From JACXVD01 sp020446665 (GTDB taxonomy: Bacteria > Pseudomonadota > Alphaproteobacteria > Sphingomonadales > Sphingomonadaceae), in contig JAWKXQ010000015.1 in assembly GCA_041396905.1 (NCBI GenBank), positions 1 to 64,000 on the forward strand: a stretch of DNA of 64,000 nucleotides, written 5' to 3'. Below are positions 16,759 through 24,705 of this stretch, one piece after another. A program made the position numbers and the translations under genes. The notes under the pieces are model-generated. The model made no database searches. It worked only from the letters and a program-made list of their open reading frames with translations, and was not told where the DNA came from. Numbering within the stretch: position 1 is the first letter of the stretch; every line of letters starts with the position of its first letter.

Positions 16759-17805
16759 GTGAGTGACAAAGCCAAAATGACTTCCATCCATCCGGTAATC
16801 CTGTGCGGCGGTATCGGTTCACGCCTCTGGCCCCGCAGCCGCGCGGCGATGCCCAAGCCCTTCCTGCCGCTGGTGGGAGAACGCACCCTGTTCGAAGCGA
16901 CGCTGGATCGCTGTGCAGACGGGGCCAATTTCGCAGCTCCGGTGGTTGTTACCGGCGCGCAGCACCTTGCTCATGTCGAGGCACAGGGTAGCGCCGGGAT
17001 GCAGGTGATCGTCGAACCGATGGGCAAGAATACCGCGCCCGCCATCGCGCTGGCTGCGCATCGCCTGCCCGCCGATGCGATCATGCTGGTTTGCCCCAGT
17101 GACCATCATATTGCCAATACGCCCGCCTTTGTCGCGGCTGCGCAAGCCGCTGCCAAACTGGCTGCAGATGATTGGATGGTTTCTTTCGGGATTGAGCCCA
17201 AGGCGCCTGAAACCGGCTTTGGCTATATCAAACAGGCAGAGCCTATTCCAGGCGGATACCGGATCGAGCGCTTTGTCGAGAAGCCGGACCTTGAGCGGGC
17301 CAGGGCTTTCCTCGCCGAAGGGGGCTATTTCTGGAATGGCGGCATCTTCGCCTTCCGCGCCGGAGCCTTCCTGGCCGAACTGGCCCGGCACCGCCCGGAT
17401 ATGGCGGCGCAGGTGGCGCAGGCGGTAGAACTTGGCAAGGCGGAAGGCGCGCGCTTTCATCCCGACGAGCAGGCCTTTGGTGCAACTGCCGGGGATTCAG
17501 TCGACTACGCCGTGATGGAAAACACCGCCCGCGCTGCGGTGGTGCCGGTCGATATGGGCTGGTCCGATATCGGCAATTGGGAAGCCTTGCGCGATGCGCG
17601 TGCCTGCGATGATTGCGGCAATCACGCTGCGGGCTGGGTCGAGCTGGTCGATTGCAGCAATGTGATGGTGGAAACTGACGGCCCGCGTGTCTCCGTCATC
17701 GGGCTCGAAAATGTTGTGGTCGTCGTCGACGGTGATGATGTTCTGATTACCACGACTGCGGGCGCGCAAAAGGTCGGCAAGCTCGGCGGAGCGGTTAACC
17801 AGTGA
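16759..17805 (+). CDS. manC: Mannose-1-phosphate guanylyltransferase
   Basis: This 348-aa protein carries the nucleotidyltransferase signature ILCGGIGSRLWPRSR with the FLPLVGERTLFEATL continuation, then PMGKNTAPAIALAA, CPSDHHI and FVEKPDLERA. It makes GDP-mannose from mannose-1-phosphate and GTP. It lacks the C-terminal phosphomannose isomerase domain of bifunctional ManC proteins. That activity is supplied by the next gene, which overlaps by 4 bp. The GTG start at 16759 is chosen; the ATG at 16777 is also possible. Its product probably feeds exopolysaccharide or glycan synthesis. Confidence 0.92.
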   Translation: MSDKAKMTSIHPVILCGGIGSRLWPRSRAAMPKPFLPLVGERTLFEATLDRCADGANFAAPVVVTGAQHLAHVEAQGSAGMQVIVEPMGKNTAPAIALAAHRLPADAIMLVCPSDHHIANTPAFVAAAQAAAKLAADDWMVSFGIEPKAPETGFGYIKQAEPIPGGYRIERFVEKPDLERARAFLAEGGYFWNGGIFAFRAGAFLAELARHRPDMAAQVAQAVELGKAEGARFHPDEQAFGATAGDSVDYAVMENTARAAVVPVDMGWSDIGNWEALRDARACDDCGNHAAGWVELVDCSNVMVETDGPRVSVIGLENVVVVVDGDDVLITTTAGAQKVGKLGGAVNQ

Positions 17806-18623
17806 GCATGGCGCACCTGCTGCCCACGCGGATGGTGGAGAAGGTCTGGGGTCGCGACGCGCTGCCCGCGCCTTTCTCTGCGTCCGATGGGCAGCGGATT
17901 GGCGAAATCTGGTTCGAACCGCCGCCAGAGCTGGACGCGCTGCTGGTCAAATATCTCTTCACCAGCGACAAGCTTTCTGTGCAGGTTCATCCCAATGATG
18001 CGCAGGCACCGGCGGGTAGCAACGGCAAGGAAGAGTGCTGGCTCGTGCTCGATGCAGAGCCGGAGGCAAAGCTGGCGATCGGCTTCCGTCAGGATGTGAC
18101 CGTAGAGCAGATGCGCGCGGGGGCGCTGGATGGCTCGATCGAGCACATGCTCGAATGGCATGACGCCAGGCCGGGCGACTTTTTCTACATTCCGGCGGGC
18201 ACAGTCCATGCGATTGGCCCCGGCCTGTCCTTGGTGGAAGTGCAGCAGAATTCCGACATTACCTATCGCTTCTACGATTATGGCCGCCCGCGCGACTTGC
18301 ATCTGGAAGAGAGCTTGTCTGTTGCGCTCGGCACGCCGCATGGAGCGGAGCACCGGGCCAGCTTGCCGGAACAGGGCAGCATGACACTGGTCGATGGGCC
18401 GCATTTCCTGCTCGACCGGCTGGATGGCCGGCCAGATGCACAGCTGCTCGCACGCTATGCTGCGCCCTTGCTGGTCCTGCCATTGGCAGGGGAGGCGCGC
18501 TTGGGTGATACACGAATAGGCGCGGGTGAATGCGCCCTGGCGCCATCGCTCGATGCGGTCGATTTCAGCGCCTGCCAGCGGGCCTTGCTGACTGCGCCAG
18601 TGTCGGGGCCGGCGACGGGATGA
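17802..18623 (+). CDS. manA: Class I mannose-6-phosphate isomerase
   Basis: This 273-aa cupin-type isomerase interconverts fructose-6-phosphate and mannose-6-phosphate. Metal-site segments are visible as LSVQVHPNDAQA, KEECWLVLDA and FFYIPAGTVHAIGPGLSLVEVQQNSDITYRFYDY (split motifs of the type I family). It starts with GTG overlapping the manC stop (GTGA), giving translational coupling. Together the pair supplies GDP-mannose. It is followed by a DUF2721 gene, again with a 4-bp overlap. Confidence 0.9.
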   Translation: MSMAHLLPTRMVEKVWGRDALPAPFSASDGQRIGEIWFEPPPELDALLVKYLFTSDKLSVQVHPNDAQAPAGSNGKEECWLVLDAEPEAKLAIGFRQDVTVEQMRAGALDGSIEHMLEWHDARPGDFFYIPAGTVHAIGPGLSLVEVQQNSDITYRFYDYGRPRDLHLEESLSVALGTPHGAEHRASLPEQGSMTLVDGPHFLLDRLDGRPDAQLLARYAAPLLVLPLAGEARLGDTRIGAGECALAPSLDAVDFSACQRALLTAPVSGPATG

Positions 18624-19060
18624 TCGCCCAGACCATTCAGCTGGCGCTCGCCCCGGTCTTTGTGATGGTGGCGATTGGCAGCATTCTGGCGACCCTGTCC
18701 ATGCGGCTGGGGCGGATTGTTGATCGCTCGCGCGAGATGCAGGCGCTCCATGGCAAGACCGAGGGGGTGGAGCACGATATGGTGGTATCGGAAATCCGCT
18801 CGCTCGACCGGCGCATTGCAGTGATTGGCCGTGCGATCCTGTTGCTGGTGCTGAGCGGCCTTTCCATCGGCACAACAGTGGTGCTGCTGTTCGTGGAAGA
18901 GATCATTCGCGTTGATCTGCAGCAACTGGCCGCAGGGACCTTCATCCTCGCCATCGGCCTGCTGATGATCGCATTATTGCTGTTCCTGATGGAAACTCGC
19001 GAAGCCTCCCGCGCCTTGCGCATCCCGCGCGAATTGCTGGAATTGCACCGCAAGCTCTAA
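18620..19060 (+). CDS. DUF2721 family membrane protein
   Basis: This 146-aa protein starts at the ATGA overlap with manA. It has three hydrophobic segments (residues about 5-28, 72-95, 100-125), a short cytoplasmic RLGRIVDRSREM after the first, and a basic C-terminus. The pattern fits DUF2721, an inner-membrane family of unknown function. Coupling to the mannose genes may be incidental. Confidence 0.75.
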   Translation: MIAQTIQLALAPVFVMVAIGSILATLSMRLGRIVDRSREMQALHGKTEGVEHDMVVSEIRSLDRRIAVIGRAILLLVLSGLSIGTTVVLLFVEEIIRVDLQQLAAGTFILAIGLLMIALLLFLMETREASRALRIPRELLELHRKL

Positions 19061-19070
19061 GGTCTTGACC

Positions 19071-19370
19071 CTAGCCGGAACCGAGCAGCTTTGTGCCCTT
19101 CTTCTGCAGGATCGGGCCAAGCATGCCTTCGACGAAGGAGAGCGCGGGTGGCAGGTCGATCACGATCACCACTTCGCTGTCCTTGATATCGACATGGCCA
19201 TGCAATTCCTGCCGCATGGTGCGCACCACCATGTCCATCAGATATTCGTCGGGCCAGCTGATATCGACTTCCGCCCCGCCGGGCAGGTGGTCAGCAATTT
19301 CATGCATGCGCGAGCCAAGGCGATCCTTGGCCGCTTCGCGTTCAAGATTGTGGGGAATGGAAAGGCGCAT
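19071..19370 (-). CDS. Polyhydroxyalkanoic acid system family protein
   Basis: This 99-aa protein begins MRLSIPHNLEREAAKDRL and has GGAEVDISWPDEYLMDM and SEVVIVIDLPPALSFVE. These match the small PHA-granule-region family, whose members are often near PHA or phasin genes. No PHA synthase is in this window. The gene overlaps the preceding XpaC-like gene by one base (TGATG), so it is probably the last gene of the TelA operon. Confidence 0.65.
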   Translation of the reverse strand: MRLSIPHNLEREAAKDRLGSRMHEIADHLPGGAEVDISWPDEYLMDMVVRTMRQELHGHVDIKDSEVVIVIDLPPALSFVEGMLGPILQKKGTKLLGSG

Positions 19371-20140
19371 CAGCCGGATACCTTGCTGCCAAACTCGAGG
19401 GGAACGCCAGCGTCTTCGCCGCCGCCATAGCGATATTCGAGGAAACGGTTCTTGATCGCGAGATCATCCAGCGCGCCATCGGCCAGTTGCCTCGTGACGC
19501 TGTCAATTTCCTTGCTGATCTTGTCGAGCCCGTTGACGAGCTGTTCGTCAGCAGTGCCGCCTGCGCGGGTTTCATTGCGCAGATGGGGCGGAATCTTGCG
19601 GTAGCTATCGACCATTCCGGGCAAATGTTCGCCCACCAGCTTGCGGATTTCACGCGTGGCGGGGTGGTTCTGGTCAATCGCTTCCAGCTGCAAGCCCAAA
19701 CCATCCAGTTGCACGCCAATCTGGTCCACCAGTTGCACCGCCGGTGCAGGCAGGGCGGGGCGCTGTGCCTCCAGCCACAATTCCGTATGGCCCACCATCT
19801 GCCGCACGGAACCGGTGTTGAGATCCTGACGCTGGGGCACTTTCATCCGCGGGAAGATGGAGAAAGCCAGCACTGCGGCGACAATTGCGAAGAATGTCAG
19901 CATCACGCCGGTAAAGCCAATCCCGTCGATCACCAGCCCGGCCACCATCGCCCCCAGCACAATAGCGCCGGTGGCGACGACGATCCGCTTCAGCTTGCCG
20001 ACCATATGGTTGGTCTTGATCCGCCGCGAACCGCGCCCGACATGTTTGGCCGGGCGATGCGTGCCGCCTTCGCGCTGGATTTGCAGGCTGTTGCCGGCAG
20101 CCCGCAATATCTGCTCGGATTCCCGTGTGCTGTCAGCCAT
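19370..20140 (-). CDS. XpaC-like membrane protein, partner of TelA
   Basis: This 256-aa protein has a basic N-terminal region and a hydrophobic pair at residues about 52-93 (VVATGAIVLGAMVAGLVIDG, then FTGVMLTFFAIVAAVLAFS). A largely helical cytoplasmic domain follows. The size, topology and position next to a TelA protein fit the XpaC (5-bromo-4-chloroindolyl phosphate hydrolysis) family, which pairs with TelA in many bacteria. The biochemical role of the pair is not settled. It lies 10 bp after telA. Confidence 0.6.
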   Translation of the reverse strand: MADSTRESEQILRAAGNSLQIQREGGTHRPAKHVGRGSRRIKTNHMVGKLKRIVVATGAIVLGAMVAGLVIDGIGFTGVMLTFFAIVAAVLAFSIFPRMKVPQRQDLNTGSVRQMVGHTELWLEAQRPALPAPAVQLVDQIGVQLDGLGLQLEAIDQNHPATREIRKLVGEHLPGMVDSYRKIPPHLRNETRAGGTADEQLVNGLDKISKEIDSVTRQLADGALDDLAIKNRFLEYRYGGGEDAGVPLEFGSKVSG

Positions 20141-20150
20141 GCCTTGCGCC

Positions 20151-21359
20151 TCAGCCCTCCAGGCTCAGCAGCTTGCTGTCCTGCAATTGCGCGGCGGCCT
20201 GCGATTGGCCTTCAGCGCGGGCGATATAGCCTTTGGACTTCTCGACTTCGTCCGACAGGACATTGACGGTCTGCTTCATGGAATCGAGCGCCCGCAGCTT
20301 GAACTGATCCACTTCATCCATCGTGTCATAAATGTTCTGGAAGGCACGCTGCAGCGTTTCCAGCGGGATGGTGCTGGCGGCGGCCTGTTCGTGGATCTTG
20401 CCGGTCTGTTCGCGCAGCATGGTGCTGGTGGAATCGATGATCCCGGCGGTGGTTTGGTTGAGCGCAGTGATCTGGTTCAGCACCAGCCGCTGATTGGTCA
20501 TCGCTTCGGCCACGGTCACCGCCGTGCGCAGCGCGCCGACAGTGGTGGTGCTGGCGCGGTCGACGCCCTTCACCAGCTCGACATTGTTCTTCTTGACCAG
20601 ATCGAGCGCGAGATAACCTTGCACGCTCACGGCCATCTGCGTGAGCAAGTCCTGCGTGCGCTGGCGGACATAGAACAGGGCGGTTTCGCGGATCGCCTTG
20701 GCCTTGGCCGGATCGGTCGCATCCAGTTCTGCTGCCTTGTCTTCCAGTCGCTCATCGAGCGTCTTGGAGATATGGATCATCTGTTCCAGATTGCCCATCG
20801 CATCCCACAATTTCTGCCGTTCGACATCAATCGCGGAATTATCCATCAGCAGCTCGTCCTTGCCACTGGCGAGGTTGAGCAGGATCGACTGGATATGCGT
20901 CTGCGCGCTTTGATAGCTGCGGAAATAATTGGTCAGCTTGTTGCCGAAGGGGATGATGCCCAGAATCTTGCGCGTACCTGACAGCTTGCCGCGCTTTCCG
21001 GGGTCCAGTTCTTCCACCACGCGGCGCAATTCAGCCAGATTGGCGCCCACGCCTTCATCCTGATCCATCGCGCGGATCGGGCGGTCGAGGAAGCGGTTGG
21101 ACATGCCCGCCGCCGCCATGATTTCCTTGCGCCCCATATTGGTGATCTGGTCCACCTTGCGCCCGAATTCAGGCGAATTGGCATCCTGCGCGATCAGTTC
21201 CTCGACGAAACCGTCCACCTTCACTTCCAGCTTGCTCTTCTGCTCGTCAGTGACGGGGACCAGCCCTGCTGCCTTTTCCGGCGCGACCTGCGGCACCGGG
21301 TCGGGCGGGGTCAGTTGCAGGTCAATGTCAGTCGCGGTCTTGGTTTCGGTTCCACTCAT
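20151..21359 (-). CDS. Toxic anion resistance (TelA) family protein
   Basis: This 402-aa, mostly alpha-helical cytoplasmic protein has the TelA family pattern: an LAELRRVVEELDPGK region, IPFGNKLTNYFRSYQSAQ, AIRETALFYVRQRTQDLLTQ and NQRLVLNQITALNQTTAGII. Members are linked to tellurite or other toxic-anion tolerance and to envelope stress, with no clear enzymatic role. A GAGGAG site lies upstream of the ATG. It leads a three-gene minus-strand unit with the XpaC-like and PHA-system-like genes. Confidence 0.88.
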   Translation of the reverse strand: MSGTETKTATDIDLQLTPPDPVPQVAPEKAAGLVPVTDEQKSKLEVKVDGFVEELIAQDANSPEFGRKVDQITNMGRKEIMAAAGMSNRFLDRPIRAMDQDEGVGANLAELRRVVEELDPGKRGKLSGTRKILGIIPFGNKLTNYFRSYQSAQTHIQSILLNLASGKDELLMDNSAIDVERQKLWDAMGNLEQMIHISKTLDERLEDKAAELDATDPAKAKAIRETALFYVRQRTQDLLTQMAVSVQGYLALDLVKKNNVELVKGVDRASTTTVGALRTAVTVAEAMTNQRLVLNQITALNQTTAGIIDSTSTMLREQTGKIHEQAAASTIPLETLQRAFQNIYDTMDEVDQFKLRALDSMKQTVNVLSDEVEKSKGYIARAEGQSQAAAQLQDSKLLSLEG

Positions 21360-21556
21360 GGCTTGCGCCGGCTCCTCGCTTTTGGCCGCCCGACAGCGGC
21401 AGGTTCATCTACTGTATTAAGTGCATAAGACACGAACTTCAAGATTTACCAGGCGGATGCTGAACGATCAGGCGAAAGATGGAAAGTGCTGTTCTCGCTT
21501 TGCCGTTAGTTTGCAGACCGCTAAAGTGCTGGATTGATCATTGCAGGACCTGCCGG

Positions 21557-23065
21557 ATGGAAGCGGACAAGAAGCCGAATATCGAGCACGAAATCACGCG
21601 ATTCACCATCTCGGTGCGCCGCTGGTGGCGCGATGTGGTGGTAGCGACGGTGGATCAGCAAAAAGTGATCGACCGCAGGCGACAGGAATGTCGGCTGAGC
21701 GCGCGTTATTTGCTGATGCTGTCCATGTCGGCGGGCATTGCGATTCTGGGCCTGCTGCAATCCTCGCCTGCCGTGGTGATCGGTGCCATGCTGCTCTCGC
21801 CGTTGATGGATCCGATCATGGGGCTGGGCTTTGGCCTTGCCGTCGGTGATTTCCAATGGACCAAGCAATCGTTGAAAAGCCTGCTGATCGGGGCAGTCTT
21901 TGCGATTCTGTTTACTGCGCTCATCGTCTTCTTTTCGCCCTTGCAGACAGTGACAACGGAGATTGCCTCGCGCACGCGGCCCAATCTGATGGATCTGGGG
22001 ATCGCGCTGTTTTCCGCTGTCGCGGGTGCCTATGCCACGATTCGCGGGCGTGACGGGACGATTGTGGGTGTGGCCATTGCCACCGCCTTGATGCCGCCGC
22101 TGGCCGTGGTGGGTTTTGGCCTTGCGACCTTCAACTGGACGGTCTTTTCCGGCGCGCTGATGCTGTTCGTTACCAACCTGGTGGTGATTGCCGGGACCAC
22201 AACGGTGATGGCGCGTCTCTATGGTTTCAGCACGACCCTGTCGGAAAAGCAGACGCAGTTGCAATTCGCAGTCACGCTGGCGGTGTTTATCGCGCTGGCC
22301 GTGCCGTTGGGGCTGACCCTGCGAGACGTGGCGTGGGAAGCCAATGCCCAGCGCCAGGTGCGCAGCGAAGTGATGGAGCGGTTTGATGGCCGCTCGCGCC
22401 TGTCACAGCTCGATATTGGCTGGGACAGCGACCCGGTCAGCGTTTCGGCTACAGTCTTTACTTCGGAAATGAACCCGCGTGCGGAAGTAGAGCTAAGCAA
22501 GGCGCTTGAGCGGGTGCTGGGCCAGCCTGTGAACCTCACCCTCACGCAATTGCAGGCAGGTACCAGTTCGAAGGAAGCGGAAGAGGCGCAGCTGGCCTCT
22601 GCCCGCGCTCGCGAGGAACAGGCCGGAATCGAACGGGCTGAAAATCTCGCGGCGCGTCTCGCGCTTGTGGCCGGTGTGCCGGAAACGGAAGTGATCGTTG
22701 ACCGCCAGCGCCGCCGGGCGCTGGTGCGCGCTGCACCGCTCGAAGGGGCGACGCTGGCGACTTACGCTACGCTGGAAAAACGCATTGCTGCGACTGAACC
22801 GGATTGGCGAGTGGAGCTGATGCCTCCGGCGGGCGCGCTGCCAGACGTCGCCTTCAAGGATGGCGAACCGACCGAGGCGGGCGCGCAGGCCATTGCGCTG
22901 GCCGCCTGGGCGTCTGCCCGGATTGACGCTGCCATCCGGATTAGTGGTCCGGCCGAACAAGCGGCCAAGACCAAGGAACTGATCGAGGCAGCAGGAGGCA
23001 AGGCTGAATTGGGGGCAGAAAATGGCGGAACCGTGCAACTGGGCTGGAGCTCGCTTGGCGGATGA
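21557..23065 (+). CDS. DUF389 domain membrane protein
   Basis: This protein of 502 aa from the ATG at 21557 has about six membrane helices in residues 40-260 with the DUF389 hallmark LLQSSPAVVIGAMLLSPLMD and a second GVAIATALMPPLAVVG. A soluble C-terminal half follows with an AEEAQLASARAREEQAGIER coiled segment and an OmpA/BON-like tail (EAGAQAIALAAWASARID). DUF389 proteins are of unknown function, possibly transport or stress related. An in-frame ATG at 21479 would add 26 residues lacking family character. It overlaps the following crotonase by 4 bp. Confidence 0.8.
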   Translation: MEADKKPNIEHEITRFTISVRRWWRDVVVATVDQQKVIDRRRQECRLSARYLLMLSMSAGIAILGLLQSSPAVVIGAMLLSPLMDPIMGLGFGLAVGDFQWTKQSLKSLLIGAVFAILFTALIVFFSPLQTVTTEIASRTRPNLMDLGIALFSAVAGAYATIRGRDGTIVGVAIATALMPPLAVVGFGLATFNWTVFSGALMLFVTNLVVIAGTTTVMARLYGFSTTLSEKQTQLQFAVTLAVFIALAVPLGLTLRDVAWEANAQRQVRSEVMERFDGRSRLSQLDIGWDSDPVSVSATVFTSEMNPRAEVELSKALERVLGQPVNLTLTQLQAGTSSKEAEEAQLASARAREEQAGIERAENLAARLALVAGVPETEVIVDRQRRRALVRAAPLEGATLATYATLEKRIAATEPDWRVELMPPAGALPDVAFKDGEPTEAGAQAIALAAWASARIDAAIRISGPAEQAAKTKELIEAAGGKAELGAENGGTVQLGWSSLGG

Positions 23066-23820
23066 GTGTCAATGTTCATGATGACGGTGCTGTCCGCATT
23101 GTTACCATTGACCGGCCGGAGGTCCGCAATGCGGTCGATCCGGCCACGGCTCTCCTGCTGCGGGAGGCCTTTGCCGAATTCGCCCGGCGTGACGACCTTT
23201 CCGTCGCTATCCTGACCGGCGCGGACGGCACATTCTGCGCCGGTTTCGATTTGCGCGCGGTCGGCGCAGGTGGCGCAACCTACGAACCCGAAGGTGAAGG
23301 GCCGATGGGCCCCAGCCGCATGTTGCTGGACAAGCCGGTTATTGCCGCTGTGGAAGGCCATGCCGTTGCTGGCGGGCTTGAGCTTGCTTTGTGGTGCGAT
23401 TTGCGTGTTGCCTCGCAAAGCGCGGTGTTCGGGGTGTTTTGCCGCCGCTGGGGTGTGCCCCTGATTGGTGGCGGCACCGTGCGCCTGCCGCGCATTGTGG
23501 GGCAAGGGCGCGCGCTCGACATGATCCTGACCGGGCGGCCGGTTGACGCACAGGAAGCGCTGGCCATGGGGCTGGCCAACCGCGTAGTTCCCGAGGGAGA
23601 GGCGCTTGCTGCCGCGCAGGTGCTGGCAGCCGAGATCGCCCGCTTCCCGCAAACCTGCCTGCGCGCGGACCGGCTTTCCGCCTATCGCCAGTTCGACAGC
23701 GATCTGGCTGAAGCATTGAAGGCAGAGGGTCGCGGCGGTCTCGCCCCGCTGCGAGAGGAAGCCCGAAAAGGCGCTGCCCGCTTTGCCGGAGGCGAAGGGC
23801 GCGGGGGGAGCTTCGAATGA
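23062..23820 (+). CDS. Enoyl-CoA hydratase/isomerase (crotonase) family protein
   Basis: This 252-aa crotonase has an oxyanion-hole element GADGTFCAGFDLRAVG and GHAVAGGLELALWCDLRVA. The usual catalytic Glu region is replaced by FGVFCRRWGVPLIGGGTVRLPR. This form occurs in crotonases lacking standard hydratase glutamates, so the activity may not be classic hydration. Start and stop overlap both neighbours by 4 bp (ATGA). The substrate is unknown. Confidence 0.85.
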   Translation: MSVNVHDDGAVRIVTIDRPEVRNAVDPATALLLREAFAEFARRDDLSVAILTGADGTFCAGFDLRAVGAGGATYEPEGEGPMGPSRMLLDKPVIAAVEGHAVAGGLELALWCDLRVASQSAVFGVFCRRWGVPLIGGGTVRLPRIVGQGRALDMILTGRPVDAQEALAMGLANRVVPEGEALAAAQVLAAEIARFPQTCLRADRLSAYRQFDSDLAEALKAEGRGGLAPLREEARKGAARFAGGEGRGGSFE

Positions 23821-24689
23821 GTGGGACGCCATTGATGACGAGACTTTGCCGCATGTCAGCCGGGCTGTTGGCGATGTTTGCCGCTTCAGCCTGCTCCGCT
23901 CAGCCATCGCAGAGTGAAAGCGAATTTGCGCGTGAGATGATCCCGCGCTTGCAGGCGGCGATGCCCGGGGCAGAGATGGCCCCCGATCCGGAGGAGGTGC
24001 TGACTATCCGGATCGCCAAGTGGAACGACTTCGACGATGCGCAGATCAACCTGCATCGCATCTACGGCTACTGCCTGAATGCCACGCCGACGGATTGTGA
24101 AACGGTCAAACAGGAATTTGTCGAGAAGATCGCATATCGACCACCTCCGCCGGAAGCGAAGGATTTGCGCGTGATCGTGCGCGATGCGCAATATTGGGAC
24201 TACATCCGGGAGACTTTTGCCGAAAAGGGGGGATTGCCCTTTCACCGCCAGATCGGGGACGATCTATACGCAATCCTTGCCTTTGACAGCCCGGAGACCA
24301 TCGCGCTGGCGCAACCAGACCAACTTGCCGAAATGGGGCTGGACGAGGACGCGGCATGGACGCGGGCGACCAGCCAGACAAAAGCTGTCCTGCCACAGCT
24401 ACCCGATGGCAAATCCCTTAGCCGACAGGCGGTTGCCTATGAAAACGAGGAATATTTGGCCAGCCTGCTGGTTGACCTCGACAGTTGGGAAATAATCGCC
24501 CGCAATGCCGGGCCGGACTTGTTCGTGACTGCCGTTTCCGATCAGTTCGTATTCGTCGGGATAATGGGTTCAGGGCCCGGTCTGGACAAATTCCGCCAGA
24601 CAGTAGCGGAAGATTGCAAGGCATCGCCGCGTTGCGTCAGCCCCAATATCTACCGCTTCCGCAATGGACGCTGGGTGATCGCAGACTAG
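23817..24689 (+). CDS. DUF1444-like secreted protein
   Basis: This 290-aa protein has an N-terminal secretion signal (residues about 9-30) with a lipobox-like FAASACS, pointing to a lipoprotein. The body has LTIRIAKWNDFDDAQINLHR, LRVIVRDAQYWDYIRE, PFHRQIGDDLYAILAFDSPE and LDEDAAWTRATSQ. This pattern recalls UPF0354/DUF1444 proteins, whose function is unknown. It is the last gene of a coupled trio with DUF389 and the crotonase. Family call is by eye and moderate. Confidence 0.55.
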   Translation: MSGTPLMTRLCRMSAGLLAMFAASACSAQPSQSESEFAREMIPRLQAAMPGAEMAPDPEEVLTIRIAKWNDFDDAQINLHRIYGYCLNATPTDCETVKQEFVEKIAYRPPPPEAKDLRVIVRDAQYWDYIRETFAEKGGLPFHRQIGDDLYAILAFDSPETIALAQPDQLAEMGLDEDAAWTRATSQTKAVLPQLPDGKSLSRQAVAYENEEYLASLLVDLDSWEIIARNAGPDLFVTAVSDQFVFVGIMGSGPGLDKFRQTVAEDCKASPRCVSPNIYRFRNGRWVIAD

Positions 24690-24705
24690 GCGACCGCAGC
24701 CCCGC

